Source: RPRB01 sp035519675 | Lineage (GTDB): Bacteria; Myxococcota; Myxococcia; Myxococcales; Myxococcaceae | Assembly (NCBI GenBank): GCA_035519675.1 | Contig: DATIWB010000102.1 | Span: forward strand, 56,156 to 120,155 | Length of the DNA stretch: 64,000 nucleotides | Direction: 5' to 3' | In this document: positions 51,192-59,222 of the stretch, piece after piece | How the letters are laid out: every line of letters begins with the position of its first letter | How positions within the stretch are numbered: the stretch's first letter is position 1 | Made by a program: the position numbers and the translations under genes | Notes under the pieces: model-generated | Told to the model about the DNA's origin: nothing | Seen by the model: only the letters and a program-made list of their open reading frames with translations | Database searches by the model: none

Positions 51192-53276
51192 ATGCCCGGG
51201 AAGAAGAAGTACCTCGTCACCCCAGCGCTGCCGTACGCCAACGGTCCGCTGCACGTCGGTCACATGGTGGAGCACGTCCTGGCGGACATCTTCGTCCGCT
51301 ACCTGCGCTCTGCCGGGAACGAGGTGGTGTTCGTCTGCGCCGACGACACCCACGGCACGCCGATCGAGCTCTACGCGGCGAAGCAAGGGCTGACGCCCGA
51401 GGCGTTGGTGGGGAGGATGTGGGAGTCGCACCGGGCGGACCTGCGCGACTTCGGGATCTCGCTCGACACCTTCCACTCCACCAACAGTCCGGAGAACCAG
51501 CATTACTCCGAGCTGATCTACGGGCGGCTGAAGGAGGCGGGGGACATCCTGCGCCGGTCGATCCGTCAGACCTACTGCGAGGTCGACAAGCGGTTCCTGC
51601 CAGACCGGTTCGTGCGCGGGACCTGCCCCAATTGCAAGAGCCCGGACCAGTACGGGGACGCCTGCGAGGTGTGCGGGAAGACCTACCGGCCCGACGAGCT
51701 GATTGCCCCGCGCTGCGCCATCTGCGGCACGCCCCCGGTCACCCGGGAGAGCGAGCACCTCTTCTTCGCCCTGTCGCGGCACCAGGCGTGGCTCCAGGAG
51801 GTGGTGCGGAGCCCCGGCTTCCTGCACCCGGCGGTGGCCAACCAGCTGCAGGCCTTCTTCGACCAGGGTCTCCAGGATTGGGACATCAGCCGGGACGCGC
51901 CCTACTTCGGGTTTCCCATTCCCGGGGAGAAGGACAAGTTCTTCTACGTCTGGCTGGACGCGCCCATCGGGTACGTCTCGGCGACCGAGAAGTGGGCCAA
52001 GGATTCGGGGCGGGCACGCTCGGCGATGGCCCTGTGGGCGGAGGACTCGGACACCGAGATCCGCCACTTCATCGGAAAGGACATCGTCTACTTCCACGCG
52101 CTGTTCTGGCCCACCGTCCTCCATGTCGCGCGGTTCAAGCGGCCGGCGAAGCTGCACGTCCACGGCCACCTCACGCTGAACGGCGAGAAGATGTCCAAGT
52201 CGCGGGGGACGCTCATCGAGGCGCGGACGGCGCTGGAGGCGTTCGATCCGGCCTACCTGCGCTACTTCTACGCCGCGAACCTCGGGCCGGGTCCCGAGGA
52301 CTTCGACCTGTCGCTGCCCGAGTTCCGCTCCCGGGTGAACGGCGAGCTGGTGAACAACGTCGGCAACCTCGCGAACCGGACGCTGTCGTTGCTGACCGGC
52401 CCGCTCGGAGGAACGCTCGCCCCTGCGCCGGGTCAGGCGGGGAAGACCTTGCTCGAGGGGGCGCTGGCCCGCATCCCGGAGGTGGTCGAGGCCTACGAGT
52501 CGCTCGATCTCCGGGCGGTGGTGCGGACCACGGTCGAGGTCTCGCAATCGGCGAACCAGTTCCTCCAGGCGCGTGCGCCGTGGGCCAAGCTGAAGGCCGA
52601 CCCCGAGGTGGCCCGGGCGGACCTGTCGGACGTCTCGGACGTGGTGGCGCTGCTCGCGACCTTCCTCGCGCCGATCGTTCCCTCGGTGACGGACAAGCTC
52701 TTCGCCCAGCTCGGGACGGCGCCGGTGACCTTCGCCGATCTCACCAGAGCGCGGCTGCCGCTGCTGCCCCGAGGGCGGGCGCTCGGGATCCCGTCGCCGC
52801 TCTTGCCGCGGCTGGAAGAGGCGCAGGTGAACCGGCTGGTGCCGCCGGAGGAGCTGGCACGCCTCGCGGCGGCCTCTGCGAGCACGACCGGCGCCAGGGC
52901 TGCGCGCGCCGGGAAGCCACCGGAGGCCAGTGGCAAGGATGCCCAGCCCGAGGAGATCGACCTCGAGGCCTTCGCCCGGGTGGCGCTGAAGGTGGGCCAG
53001 GTGCTGGCGGCCGAGCGGGTCCCCAAGGCGGACAAGCTGCTGAAGCTCACGGTGGACGTGGGGGAGGGGAGTCCGCGGACGGTGGTCGCGGGCATCGCCG
53101 AGGCCTATGCGCCGGAGATGCTGGTCGGTCGGAAGGTCGTGGTGGTCGCGAATCTCAAGGCGCGTGCGCTGCGGGGCATCGAGTCGCGAGGGATGCTGCT
53201 CGCGGCCGGGAGCGGTGGCGCCTCGCTGAAGCTCGTCGATCCGGGGGACCTGCCGCCCGGCAGTCCGGTGAAGTGA
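51192..53276 (+). CDS. metG: Methionyl-tRNA synthetase with C-terminal tRNA-binding domain
   Basis: Class I aminoacyl-tRNA synthetase of 694 residues charging tRNA-Met. The HIGH motif is HVGH at 22-25 (ANGPLHVGHMVEH), and the KMSKS loop (GEKMSKSRG) is near residue 333. The zinc knuckle in the connective peptide shows CPNCKSPDQYGDACEVC plus CAICG. The C-terminal EMAP/Trbp111 domain (about 585-694, FARVALKVGQVLAAERVPKADKLLKLTVDVG) is joined by an alanine-rich linker. The ATG at 51192 is preferred over a GTG 22 codons upstream because homologues begin M..KKYLVTPALPYANG. The tatD gene overlaps its stop. Confidence 0.97.
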   Translation: MPGKKKYLVTPALPYANGPLHVGHMVEHVLADIFVRYLRSAGNEVVFVCADDTHGTPIELYAAKQGLTPEALVGRMWESHRADLRDFGISLDTFHSTNSPENQHYSELIYGRLKEAGDILRRSIRQTYCEVDKRFLPDRFVRGTCPNCKSPDQYGDACEVCGKTYRPDELIAPRCAICGTPPVTRESEHLFFALSRHQAWLQEVVRSPGFLHPAVANQLQAFFDQGLQDWDISRDAPYFGFPIPGEKDKFFYVWLDAPIGYVSATEKWAKDSGRARSAMALWAEDSDTEIRHFIGKDIVYFHALFWPTVLHVARFKRPAKLHVHGHLTLNGEKMSKSRGTLIEARTALEAFDPAYLRYFYAANLGPGPEDFDLSLPEFRSRVNGELVNNVGNLANRTLSLLTGPLGGTLAPAPGQAGKTLLEGALARIPEVVEAYESLDLRAVVRTTVEVSQSANQFLQARAPWAKLKADPEVARADLSDVSDVVALLATFLAPIVPSVTDKLFAQLGTAPVTFADLTRARLPLLPRGRALGIPSPLLPRLEEAQVNRLVPPEELARLAAASASTTGARAARAGKPPEASGKDAQPEEIDLEAFARVALKVGQVLAAERVPKADKLLKLTVDVGEGSPRTVVAGIAEAYAPEMLVGRKVVVVANLKARALRGIESRGMLLAAGSGGASLKLVDPGDLPPGSPVK

Positions 53277-54058
53277 TGCGGCTGGTCGATGGGCACTGTC
53301 ATCTCGAGCCGGACGAGTACCCCGACGTCCCGGGGGTCCTCGCCCGGATGGCGGCGGCAGGAGTGGTGCAGGCGATCGTCGTCGGCCAGTTCCAGGCCCC
53401 GGGCGACTTCGGGCATGCGATCGCGGTGGCCCGGGCGCACCCCGATCGCCTGACCGCGACCTTGGGGATTCACCCCCACGAGGCGGTGCGGGCCACCGAG
53501 GCGGACTTTGCCTTCCTCGAGGAGTCCTGCCGCCGGCCGGAGGTGCATGCGGTGGGGGAGGCGGGGCTCGACTTCTACTACGACCGCTCGCCGCGGCAGG
53601 TGCAGGACGCGGTGTTCCGGCGCCAGTGCGCGCTGTCGGTGGTGGTGGGAAAGCCGCTGGTGGTCCACGTCCGCGACGCGCATGCGGAGTGCGCCGAGGT
53701 TCTCCGCTCGGAGCGCCCCACGCCGGGGGTCATCCACTGCTTCACCGGCGACCTGGCGGCGGCGCGGATCTACCTGGACCTCGGCTTCGACCTCTCCATC
53801 TCGGGCGTGGTGACCTACAAGAAGACCGAGGCCCTCGCCGAGGCGGTGCGCTTCGCTCCGCTGGAGCGGCTCCTGGTGGAGACGGACTCGCCGTACCTGG
53901 CGCCGGTTCCGTACCGCGGGAAGAAGAACGAGCCCGCCTACGTGCTGGAGACCGCGCGCCGGGTCGCGGAGCTGAAGGGTCTTCCGCTCGAGCAGCTCGC
54001 CGAGGCCACCAGCGTCAACGCGGCGCGGGTGTACCGGTTCCAGCTGCCGGGCGCGTGA
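53276..54058 (+). CDS. tatD: TatD family metal-dependent DNase
   Basis: A 260-residue TatD-family nuclease (TIM barrel), with metal ligands H7 and H9 (MRLVDGHCHLEP), a glutamate in VGEAGLDFYYD, histidines in VVHVRD and IHCFTG, and the aspartate in VETDSPYLAPVPYRGKKNEPAYV. Members trim DNA and RNA 3' ends and contribute to repair. The ATG starts on the last base of the metG stop (TGATG); metG-tatD linkage is conserved in many bacteria, supporting the call. Convergent with the HD-GYP gene; the 51 bases between them show no strong hairpin. Confidence 0.95.
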   Translation: MRLVDGHCHLEPDEYPDVPGVLARMAAAGVVQAIVVGQFQAPGDFGHAIAVARAHPDRLTATLGIHPHEAVRATEADFAFLEESCRRPEVHAVGEAGLDFYYDRSPRQVQDAVFRRQCALSVVVGKPLVVHVRDAHAECAEVLRSERPTPGVIHCFTGDLAAARIYLDLGFDLSISGVVTYKKTEALAEAVRFAPLERLLVETDSPYLAPVPYRGKKNEPAYVLETARRVAELKGLPLEQLAEATSVNAARVYRFQLPGA

Positions 54059-54109
54059 CGCGACAGCCCCTGGGGAAGCCGAGGTCGGGCAGGCGGTGGG
54101 GGCCGTGCC

Positions 54110-56032
54110 TCACGCCGGCTCGAGTGCCCGCACCACCAGCTCCAGATCCGTATCCAGGTGCGGCAGCTCCATGAGGAGAGCGTCCGGGTCGTAGACGAAC
54201 TCGGTGGCCCTGGCCCGGAGAATCTGCGTCAACGCTTCCTCGCCGCGGACCTGGTCGGCTCCAGCCCACACCACGCGGCCGCGCTCGAACTGGAGGAGCC
54301 CGTCGCCCCCGTCGGCGCGGAGCACGAGCCGTCCCGACTTCCGTCCGCTCCCGAGGATGCGGAGCACGTCCCGCGGCGGGAGCTCGTCCGCGGTGCCCTG
54401 GACCACCCGCGCCGGCGCCCCGTGGCCGATCCGTTCTCGAAGCGCCTCGACGACCTGGTCGGCGAGATCCGGCGGGTCGCCCGTTCCGAGCAGCGCATTG
54501 ACCCCCGACTGGAGCAGCCGCTCCGAGCCGGCCTCATCCGCCGGCCCGGAGACCAGCAACGGCGTCCCGGCGAGACGCGGATCCGATCGCAGCTGCACCG
54601 CCGCGTCCGCCACCTCCGGCAGTCCGAGCGCCACCGAGAACAGCCACAGGTCGGACCCCGGGGCGGACTCCACCGCGCCCTCCAGCGTGCTGGTGGCGTG
54701 CACTACCAGCCCCTTCCTGCCCAGGGCATGCACCAGCGCGTCCCGGTGCGCCGGCTCGGGGTCCGCCACCAGCACCTGCCGCCCGTCGCTCTCCAGCCGC
54801 CGGCGCAGCAGCTCGCCCGAGTGGAGCAGCTCGAGCATCTCCACCACCTGCGGGTCGAACAGCTTCCCGGCCTGCTCGGCCATGTAGCTGAGCGCCTGCT
54901 CGCGGGTGAAGAGCCGCCCGAAGGCGTTCCCCGGGTTCCGGGTGAGGTCCAGCCAGCTGTCCACCGCGGCCAGGATGCGCGCCCCGATGGCGATGTCCTC
55001 GCCTCGCGCCCCCTGCGGCGTTCCCGAGCCGTCCCAGGCCTCGTAGAGCTGGGCCAGGGTGCCGCCGACCTGCGCGGGGAGGTGCACCGACTCGAACATG
55101 TGCACCGGCGCGAGCGCCAGCTTCTTGGCCTCGGCCTTCCACTCGGGGTTGCGGGCGGTGCCGGCCAGGGTCAGGTGCACGCTCCCCTTGCCCAGGTCGT
55201 GGAGGAACGCGGCCAGCGCCACCGAGGACACCTCGCGGCCGGGGAGCGCCAGGCGCATCGCCACCAGCGAGGCCTGGCGCGCCAGCTGCGCCGAGTGGCC
55301 GCGCATCTCCCCCCGACCGCGCTCGAGCTGATCGACCAGCACCCGGAGGGTCTCCAGGTAGTCGGTCTGGTCCACGGCGCCGCGGCCCGCGACCAGGCCG
55401 CTCTCGCCGGTGGTGGGCCGGCTGCTCCGGGCCGCAGGGGTGCGGGCCTGACTGCTCTCGCCCCGGAGGCGGAGCGCCACCGGGGGAGCCTGCTTGGTGC
55501 TCCCGGCTGACTCGTATGCCGCGGCGATTCCGGCGAGGTCGGCCCGGCTGGCCCGCGGCCCAGAGGTGAGGGAGGCGAAGGCGGTGGTGTCGGCGTAGTA
55601 GTGCTTCTGGATGCCGGCGCGCACCACGCTCCGGAGCGCGATGTACGCGTAGACCTCGTCCACGTCGGCGATCGAGGCCACGTCGCGCAGCAGCTTCTCG
55701 TTCTGGGGCTCGGCGGCGACGATGGAGAGGATGCGGCGCTCATCGTCCACCGCCAGCGGCAGGAAGTGATGGGCCTCGGCCAGCCGGACGGGGACGCGGT
55801 CGAGCAGCTCGCTGGCGATCTGCGCCCGGGCGAGCTTCTCCGCCGAGACGTAGCGGGTCTTCAGCTCCGAGGCGAGGAAGCGCAGGAGCACCGCCTCACC
55901 GAGCAGCCCCATCTCCACCAGCGAGTCGCCAAGGCGATGGCCGGTGAGACGCTGCTGCTCCAGCGCCTGTTCCACGGCCTCGCGCGACACCAGACCCGCG
56001 GCGACGAGGCGATCTCCGAGCTTCGGGCTCAT
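54110..56032 (-). CDS. MshEN c-di-GMP sensor fused to a degenerate HD-GYP, receiver-like and DUF4388 domain
   Basis: A 640-residue regulator. The N-terminal 150 residues are a MshEN/GspE-N domain with two LGD.LV..GL...........Q c-di-GMP-binding repeats (KLGDRLVAAGL and RLGDSLVEMGL). After a disordered linker an HD-GYP domain (about 220-410) keeps FLHDLGKG but has YEAWDGSGTPQG where active enzymes have HHE..DGSGYP. A receiver-like domain (about 425-535, VLVADPEPAHRDALVHALG) lacks an obvious phospho-acceptor setting, and a DUF4388 domain (about 540-640, DELPPRDVLRILGSGRKSGRLVL) closes it. It probably reads c-di-GMP rather than degrading it. Confidence 0.85.
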   Translation of the reverse strand: MSPKLGDRLVAAGLVSREAVEQALEQQRLTGHRLGDSLVEMGLLGEAVLLRFLASELKTRYVSAEKLARAQIASELLDRVPVRLAEAHHFLPLAVDDERRILSIVAAEPQNEKLLRDVASIADVDEVYAYIALRSVVRAGIQKHYYADTTAFASLTSGPRASRADLAGIAAAYESAGSTKQAPPVALRLRGESSQARTPAARSSRPTTGESGLVAGRGAVDQTDYLETLRVLVDQLERGRGEMRGHSAQLARQASLVAMRLALPGREVSSVALAAFLHDLGKGSVHLTLAGTARNPEWKAEAKKLALAPVHMFESVHLPAQVGGTLAQLYEAWDGSGTPQGARGEDIAIGARILAAVDSWLDLTRNPGNAFGRLFTREQALSYMAEQAGKLFDPQVVEMLELLHSGELLRRRLESDGRQVLVADPEPAHRDALVHALGRKGLVVHATSTLEGAVESAPGSDLWLFSVALGLPEVADAAVQLRSDPRLAGTPLLVSGPADEAGSERLLQSGVNALLGTGDPPDLADQVVEALRERIGHGAPARVVQGTADELPPRDVLRILGSGRKSGRLVLRADGGDGLLQFERGRVVWAGADQVRGEEALTQILRARATEFVYDPDALLMELPHLDTDLELVVRALEPA

Positions 56033-56097
56033 CCCTGAATGTCAGGGATTCTGCCGGATCCAGCCCGGGAGAAGAATTGCCGCCTCCCTGGTTTCGT

Positions 56098-57420
56098 TCA
56101 CCCGTCCGGAGGTCGTTCCGACACGGGGGTCTCAGCTGACTCGGCCGAGCCGGCCGGCTCCGCCGGCGAGAGCGGGCTCGCCGGCGCGGGGCCCCCTGCG
56201 GTGAAGGCCTCGAGCGGCTTGAAGCTGAGCTTCGACACCGCCGGTGCGGGCGGCGGCGTCGAGGGAGCCGGCCCGCGCTGGCGCTTGCGCTTCTCGGCCC
56301 GCCGCCCCCGCCCCTCCACCGGCGATCGCCCGCGCGCCGTCGGCGCCGCCCCCTTCCAGAGGTGGCGGTCGTAGAGCTTGGTCTGCTCGGTCCAGGTCTC
56401 CCCCGGATCCTTGGCCATGAGGTCGAGCCAGCTGTCGATGCGCGAGTCGAGCGAGTCGATGGCGTGGACCACGTACGCCTCGAGCGTCATCGGGACCTTG
56501 GGTGAGCCGTACTCGAGCTGCCCGTGGTGGGCGAGGACGCCGTGGGTGAGGTGCGCTTCGAGCAGCGGCGGGAAGCCCGGGATGTGCGCGGCCTTCTCCC
56601 GGATGGCCTGGGCGGTGAGCACGATGTGGCCGACCAGGCGACCCTCGTCGGTGTAGCGGGTGTTGCCCCCGTCCCAGGCGAGCTCGTGGACCTTGCCGAT
56701 GTCGTGGAGCACGGCCCCGGCGGTGACCAGATCGCGATCCAGCATCGGGTAGTGGTCCGCCACCCGTTGCCCGAGGCGCATCACCGAGAGGATGTGCTCG
56801 GCGAGCCCGCCGCGGTGGGCGTGGTGGATGCCCTTGGCCGCCGGGGCAGAGGGGAGCCGCTGAGCGACCACCGGGTCGTCGAGGAAGGCCAGGAGGAGGG
56901 CCTTCACGTGGGGATCGCCCACCCGCTCCACCAGCTCGCGGATCTGTCCCACCGCCCGGGCACCGTCCGCGATCGGGCGGGGCGACTCGTGCGCGGGCCG
57001 CGGCTGGGCCGGTGCCGCGGCGTGGGACGCGGTCGGTGCCGGGGCGGTCGCGGGCGGAGGCACCTCGAACTCCGCCGGGTCGATGGGCTCGGGATCGAGC
57101 CGGTCCACGTGCTCGAGGAGGATCTGCGGCTTGCCCTGGAAGTGGGTGACGTGTCCCCGGACCAGGACGAGATCTCCGGCCTGGAAGGTGGGCTCGATCG
57201 CCTCGACCTGCTCGAACACCCGGGCGTCCACCTCGCCGGTACGGTCCCCGAGACCCACCACCAGGAAGGCTTTTCCGCTCCGGGCGGTGGCCCGTGCCTT
57301 CCGGGTGACCTTGAACACGGTGTGGATCGGCTGCTTCTCGCGCAGGTCGCGCACGTACACCTTGCGCACCACCTCGTCGCCGGGTGCTGTTTCGCTGGAG
57401 TTGACGTCGGTCGGGGTCAC
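56098..57420 (-). CDS. YhaM-like OB-fold/HD 3'-5' exoribonuclease
   Basis: A 440-residue protein like B. subtilis YhaM and related HD nucleases. An OB-fold at about 20-105 (FLVVGLGDRTGEVDARVFEQ, GDLVLVRGHV) is followed by a proline/alanine linker and an HD domain (about 160-330): AHRGGLAEHILSVMRLG, VTAGAVLHDIGKVHELAW, GRLVGHIVLTAQAI, HGVLAHHGQLEYGSP, VVHAIDSLDSRID. The C-terminal 110 residues are disordered and include a basic patch GRRAEKRKRQR, typical of RNA contacts. It is expected to degrade RNA from the 3' end. It follows the HD-GYP gene's start by 66 bases in the same direction. Confidence 0.88.
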   Translation of the reverse strand: MTPTDVNSSETAPGDEVVRKVYVRDLREKQPIHTVFKVTRKARATARSGKAFLVVGLGDRTGEVDARVFEQVEAIEPTFQAGDLVLVRGHVTHFQGKPQILLEHVDRLDPEPIDPAEFEVPPPATAPAPTASHAAAPAQPRPAHESPRPIADGARAVGQIRELVERVGDPHVKALLLAFLDDPVVAQRLPSAPAAKGIHHAHRGGLAEHILSVMRLGQRVADHYPMLDRDLVTAGAVLHDIGKVHELAWDGGNTRYTDEGRLVGHIVLTAQAIREKAAHIPGFPPLLEAHLTHGVLAHHGQLEYGSPKVPMTLEAYVVHAIDSLDSRIDSWLDLMAKDPGETWTEQTKLYDRHLWKGAAPTARGRSPVEGRGRRAEKRKRQRGPAPSTPPPAPAVSKLSFKPLEAFTAGGPAPASPLSPAEPAGSAESAETPVSERPPDG

Positions 57421-57484
57421 GGGACGGCGGACCCTACCAGACCAGGTGCGCGGCGGGGGTCTGCCGAGTTAGGAGGGGGGACCG

Positions 57485-58213
57485 TTGATCTTCCCGCTCC
57501 GCGACAGCGTTCGGTCCAGCACCTGGCCCGTGGTGGTGGTCGGGCTGGTCGTGGTCAACGCGCTGGTGTTCCTCTACGAGCTGAGCCTGGGCAGCCAGCT
57601 CGACGCCTTCATCCAGGTGTTCGGATTCGTCCCACGGCGCTTCTTCGGATGGGAGCAGGCGGGCGGTGCGCCGCTCGACCCCTGGCGCTTCGTGCCGCTG
57701 CTCACCGCCAATTTCCTTCACGGGGGCTGGCTCCACATCATCGGCAACATGTGGTTCCTCTCCGTCTTCGGCGACAACGTCGAGGACCGGTTCGGCCATC
57801 TCCGCTTTCTGTTCTTCTATCTGTTCTGTGGCGCCTGCTCGATGCTGATCCAGGGCTGGGTGCTGCCCACCTCCCAGGTCCCGGCCGTCGGCGCCTCGGG
57901 GGCCATCGCCGGCGTGCTCGGGGCGTACCTGGTGCTCTACCCCGGCGCCCGGGTGCTGGGCCTGGTGTTCATCTTCTTCACCATCGAGCTGCCAGCGGTG
58001 GTGTTCCTCGGGCTGTGGTTCGTCTCCCAGCTGCTGAACGGAACCGCCTCCCTGTCCCCGGGGGCGGGCGCGGCGGCCTCCGGAGTGGCCTGGTGGGCAC
58101 ACGTCGGCGGCTTCGTGGTGGGGATGGCGCTGGCGGTGGTGCTGAAGAAGGACCAGGCGCCCCGTCCGCGCCGCGACTGGACGACCCGGCCGCCGCGCGG
58201 TCTGTGGATCTAA
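57485..58213 (+). CDS. Rhomboid family intramembrane serine protease
   Basis: A 242-residue rhomboid protease with six or seven membrane helices. The catalytic dyad is S138 in GASGAIAG and H206 in WWAHVGGF; the oxyanion region FLHGGWLHIIGNMWFLSVFGDNVED has the conserved HxxxN. The short cytosolic tail is basic. The TTG start at 57485 has a strong AGGAGGGGGG site. It is divergent from the YhaM-like gene, with 64 bases between. Its 3' end overlaps that of the DUF4124 gene by 4 bases. Substrates cannot be told from sequence. Confidence 0.94.
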   Translation: MIFPLRDSVRSSTWPVVVVGLVVVNALVFLYELSLGSQLDAFIQVFGFVPRRFFGWEQAGGAPLDPWRFVPLLTANFLHGGWLHIIGNMWFLSVFGDNVEDRFGHLRFLFFYLFCGACSMLIQGWVLPTSQVPAVGASGAIAGVLGAYLVLYPGARVLGLVFIFFTIELPAVVFLGLWFVSQLLNGTASLSPGAGAAASGVAWWAHVGGFVVGMALAVVLKKDQAPRPRRDWTTRPPRGLWI

Positions 58214-58839
58214 CGGCGCCACTCGAGGGGGATGGCCTCGCGGGCCGCGGCGCGCTCCAGGTCGTGGAGCTCCTCCCGGGCCGCCCCCAGAGCGTACTCG
58301 TCCTCCTCGAGCTGCACCCTCAGGGACTGGTACCGGCTGTCGACCACCACGTTCCCCGCAACGTCGTAGGAGGTGAGGTCCTGACTGGGGAGCTTGGCCA
58401 GAGCCTCGCGGGTCCGCTGGGTCTTCCGCTCGGCCCGCCTCACCTTCTCGTTGGCCTTGCGGAACATCGTCCGCCACTGCTCCTCGCCGACCTTTTCGTC
58501 GTCGCGGGGAGCCTGCACGGTCTCCTCGATGGGTTGCGGCGGAGGAGGCTGGGCGTCGGCGGTGGGCTTCTTCGCCTCGGCGGCGTCGGGATCCGCGGGC
58601 TTCGCCGGCGGCCGATCCACCTCGACGCCGGGGATCGCGCTCCGGGGCGAGACCGCGTCCGGGGTCGTTCCCTCGAGCTTCCGCACCGAGCGCCGGGCCT
58701 TCTCCGGGATGCTGGCAACGTCGTTGGTGTAGTGCGCCTCGCCCGCCGAGTCGGTCCAGACGTACACGTCGTCGGCGCGCGCCGTCGCGGCGTGCAGCAC
58801 GACTGCCAGGGCGGCGGTACGGAGGAGACGGCGGCTCAT
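58210..58839 (-). CDS. DUF4124 domain exported protein
   Basis: A 209-residue exported protein with a signal peptide (LLRTAALAVVLHAATARA). It opens with a DUF4124 domain (DVYVWTDSAGEAHYTNDVASIPEKAR), continues through a proline/lysine linker and ends in a coiled-coil-like helix (RKANEKVRRAERKTQRTREAL and VQLEEDEYALGAAREELHDLERAA). The family is periplasmic and uncharacterised. The ATG at 58839 overlaps the stop of the upstream GYF-like gene (ATGA), so it belongs to the FAD dehydrogenase unit. It is convergent with the rhomboid gene. Confidence 0.85.
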   Translation of the reverse strand: MSRRLLRTAALAVVLHAATARADDVYVWTDSAGEAHYTNDVASIPEKARRSVRKLEGTTPDAVSPRSAIPGVEVDRPPAKPADPDAAEAKKPTADAQPPPPQPIEETVQAPRDDEKVGEEQWRTMFRKANEKVRRAERKTQRTREALAKLPSQDLTSYDVAGNVVVDSRYQSLRVQLEEDEYALGAAREELHDLERAAAREAIPLEWRR

Positions 58840-59222
58840 CGACGCCGGGAGTCTACCCGGTTCGACGAGCGGACCCGCGCTGCCCGGAGGGCCAGCCGGG
58901 TCGACAGCCACACCGCCACCAGGAGCGCGCCACCCACCACCCAGTAGCTCCAGCCAGAGAAGATGCCGGTGACCGCCACCAGGGCCGAGGCGAGCGTCGC
59001 CCCCAGCTCGAGCCCGCCGAGCACGCCGCCTGGCCGGAGGCCCGCCGCGGGGCGGACGTGGGCCTTCAGCGCCGAGTGCTCGGCCACCCGGACCCAGGTG
59101 GTCTGACCGGGGACGAGCAGCTCGTCCTCACCGCCGACCAGCCCATGCCGGAGCGCGTTGGAGATCTCGTACAGCGAGGCGAACTCCAGCTCTCCCTCGG
59201 GGGTGCGGATGCGGTAGCTCAC
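58836..59222 (-). CDS. Small membrane protein with GYF-like N-terminal domain
   Basis: A 128-residue protein. The first 50 residues (SYRIRTPEGELEFASLYEISNALRHGLVGGEDELLVPGQTTWVRVAEH; positions 2-49) resemble the GYF_2/DUF4339 type of small adaptor fold seen in Myxococcota (a domain of sort 'read this parameter, apply to W'). Two membrane helices follow at about 68-84 and 88-106, then a basic tail. The GTG start at 59222 overlaps the stop of the FAD dehydrogenase gene (GTGA). Function unknown; the coupling suggests it helps localise a partner. Confidence 0.7.
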   Translation of the reverse strand: MSYRIRTPEGELEFASLYEISNALRHGLVGGEDELLVPGQTTWVRVAEHSALKAHVRPAAGLRPGGVLGGLELGATLASALVAVTGIFSGWSYWVVGGALLVAVWLSTRLALRAARVRSSNRVDSRRR

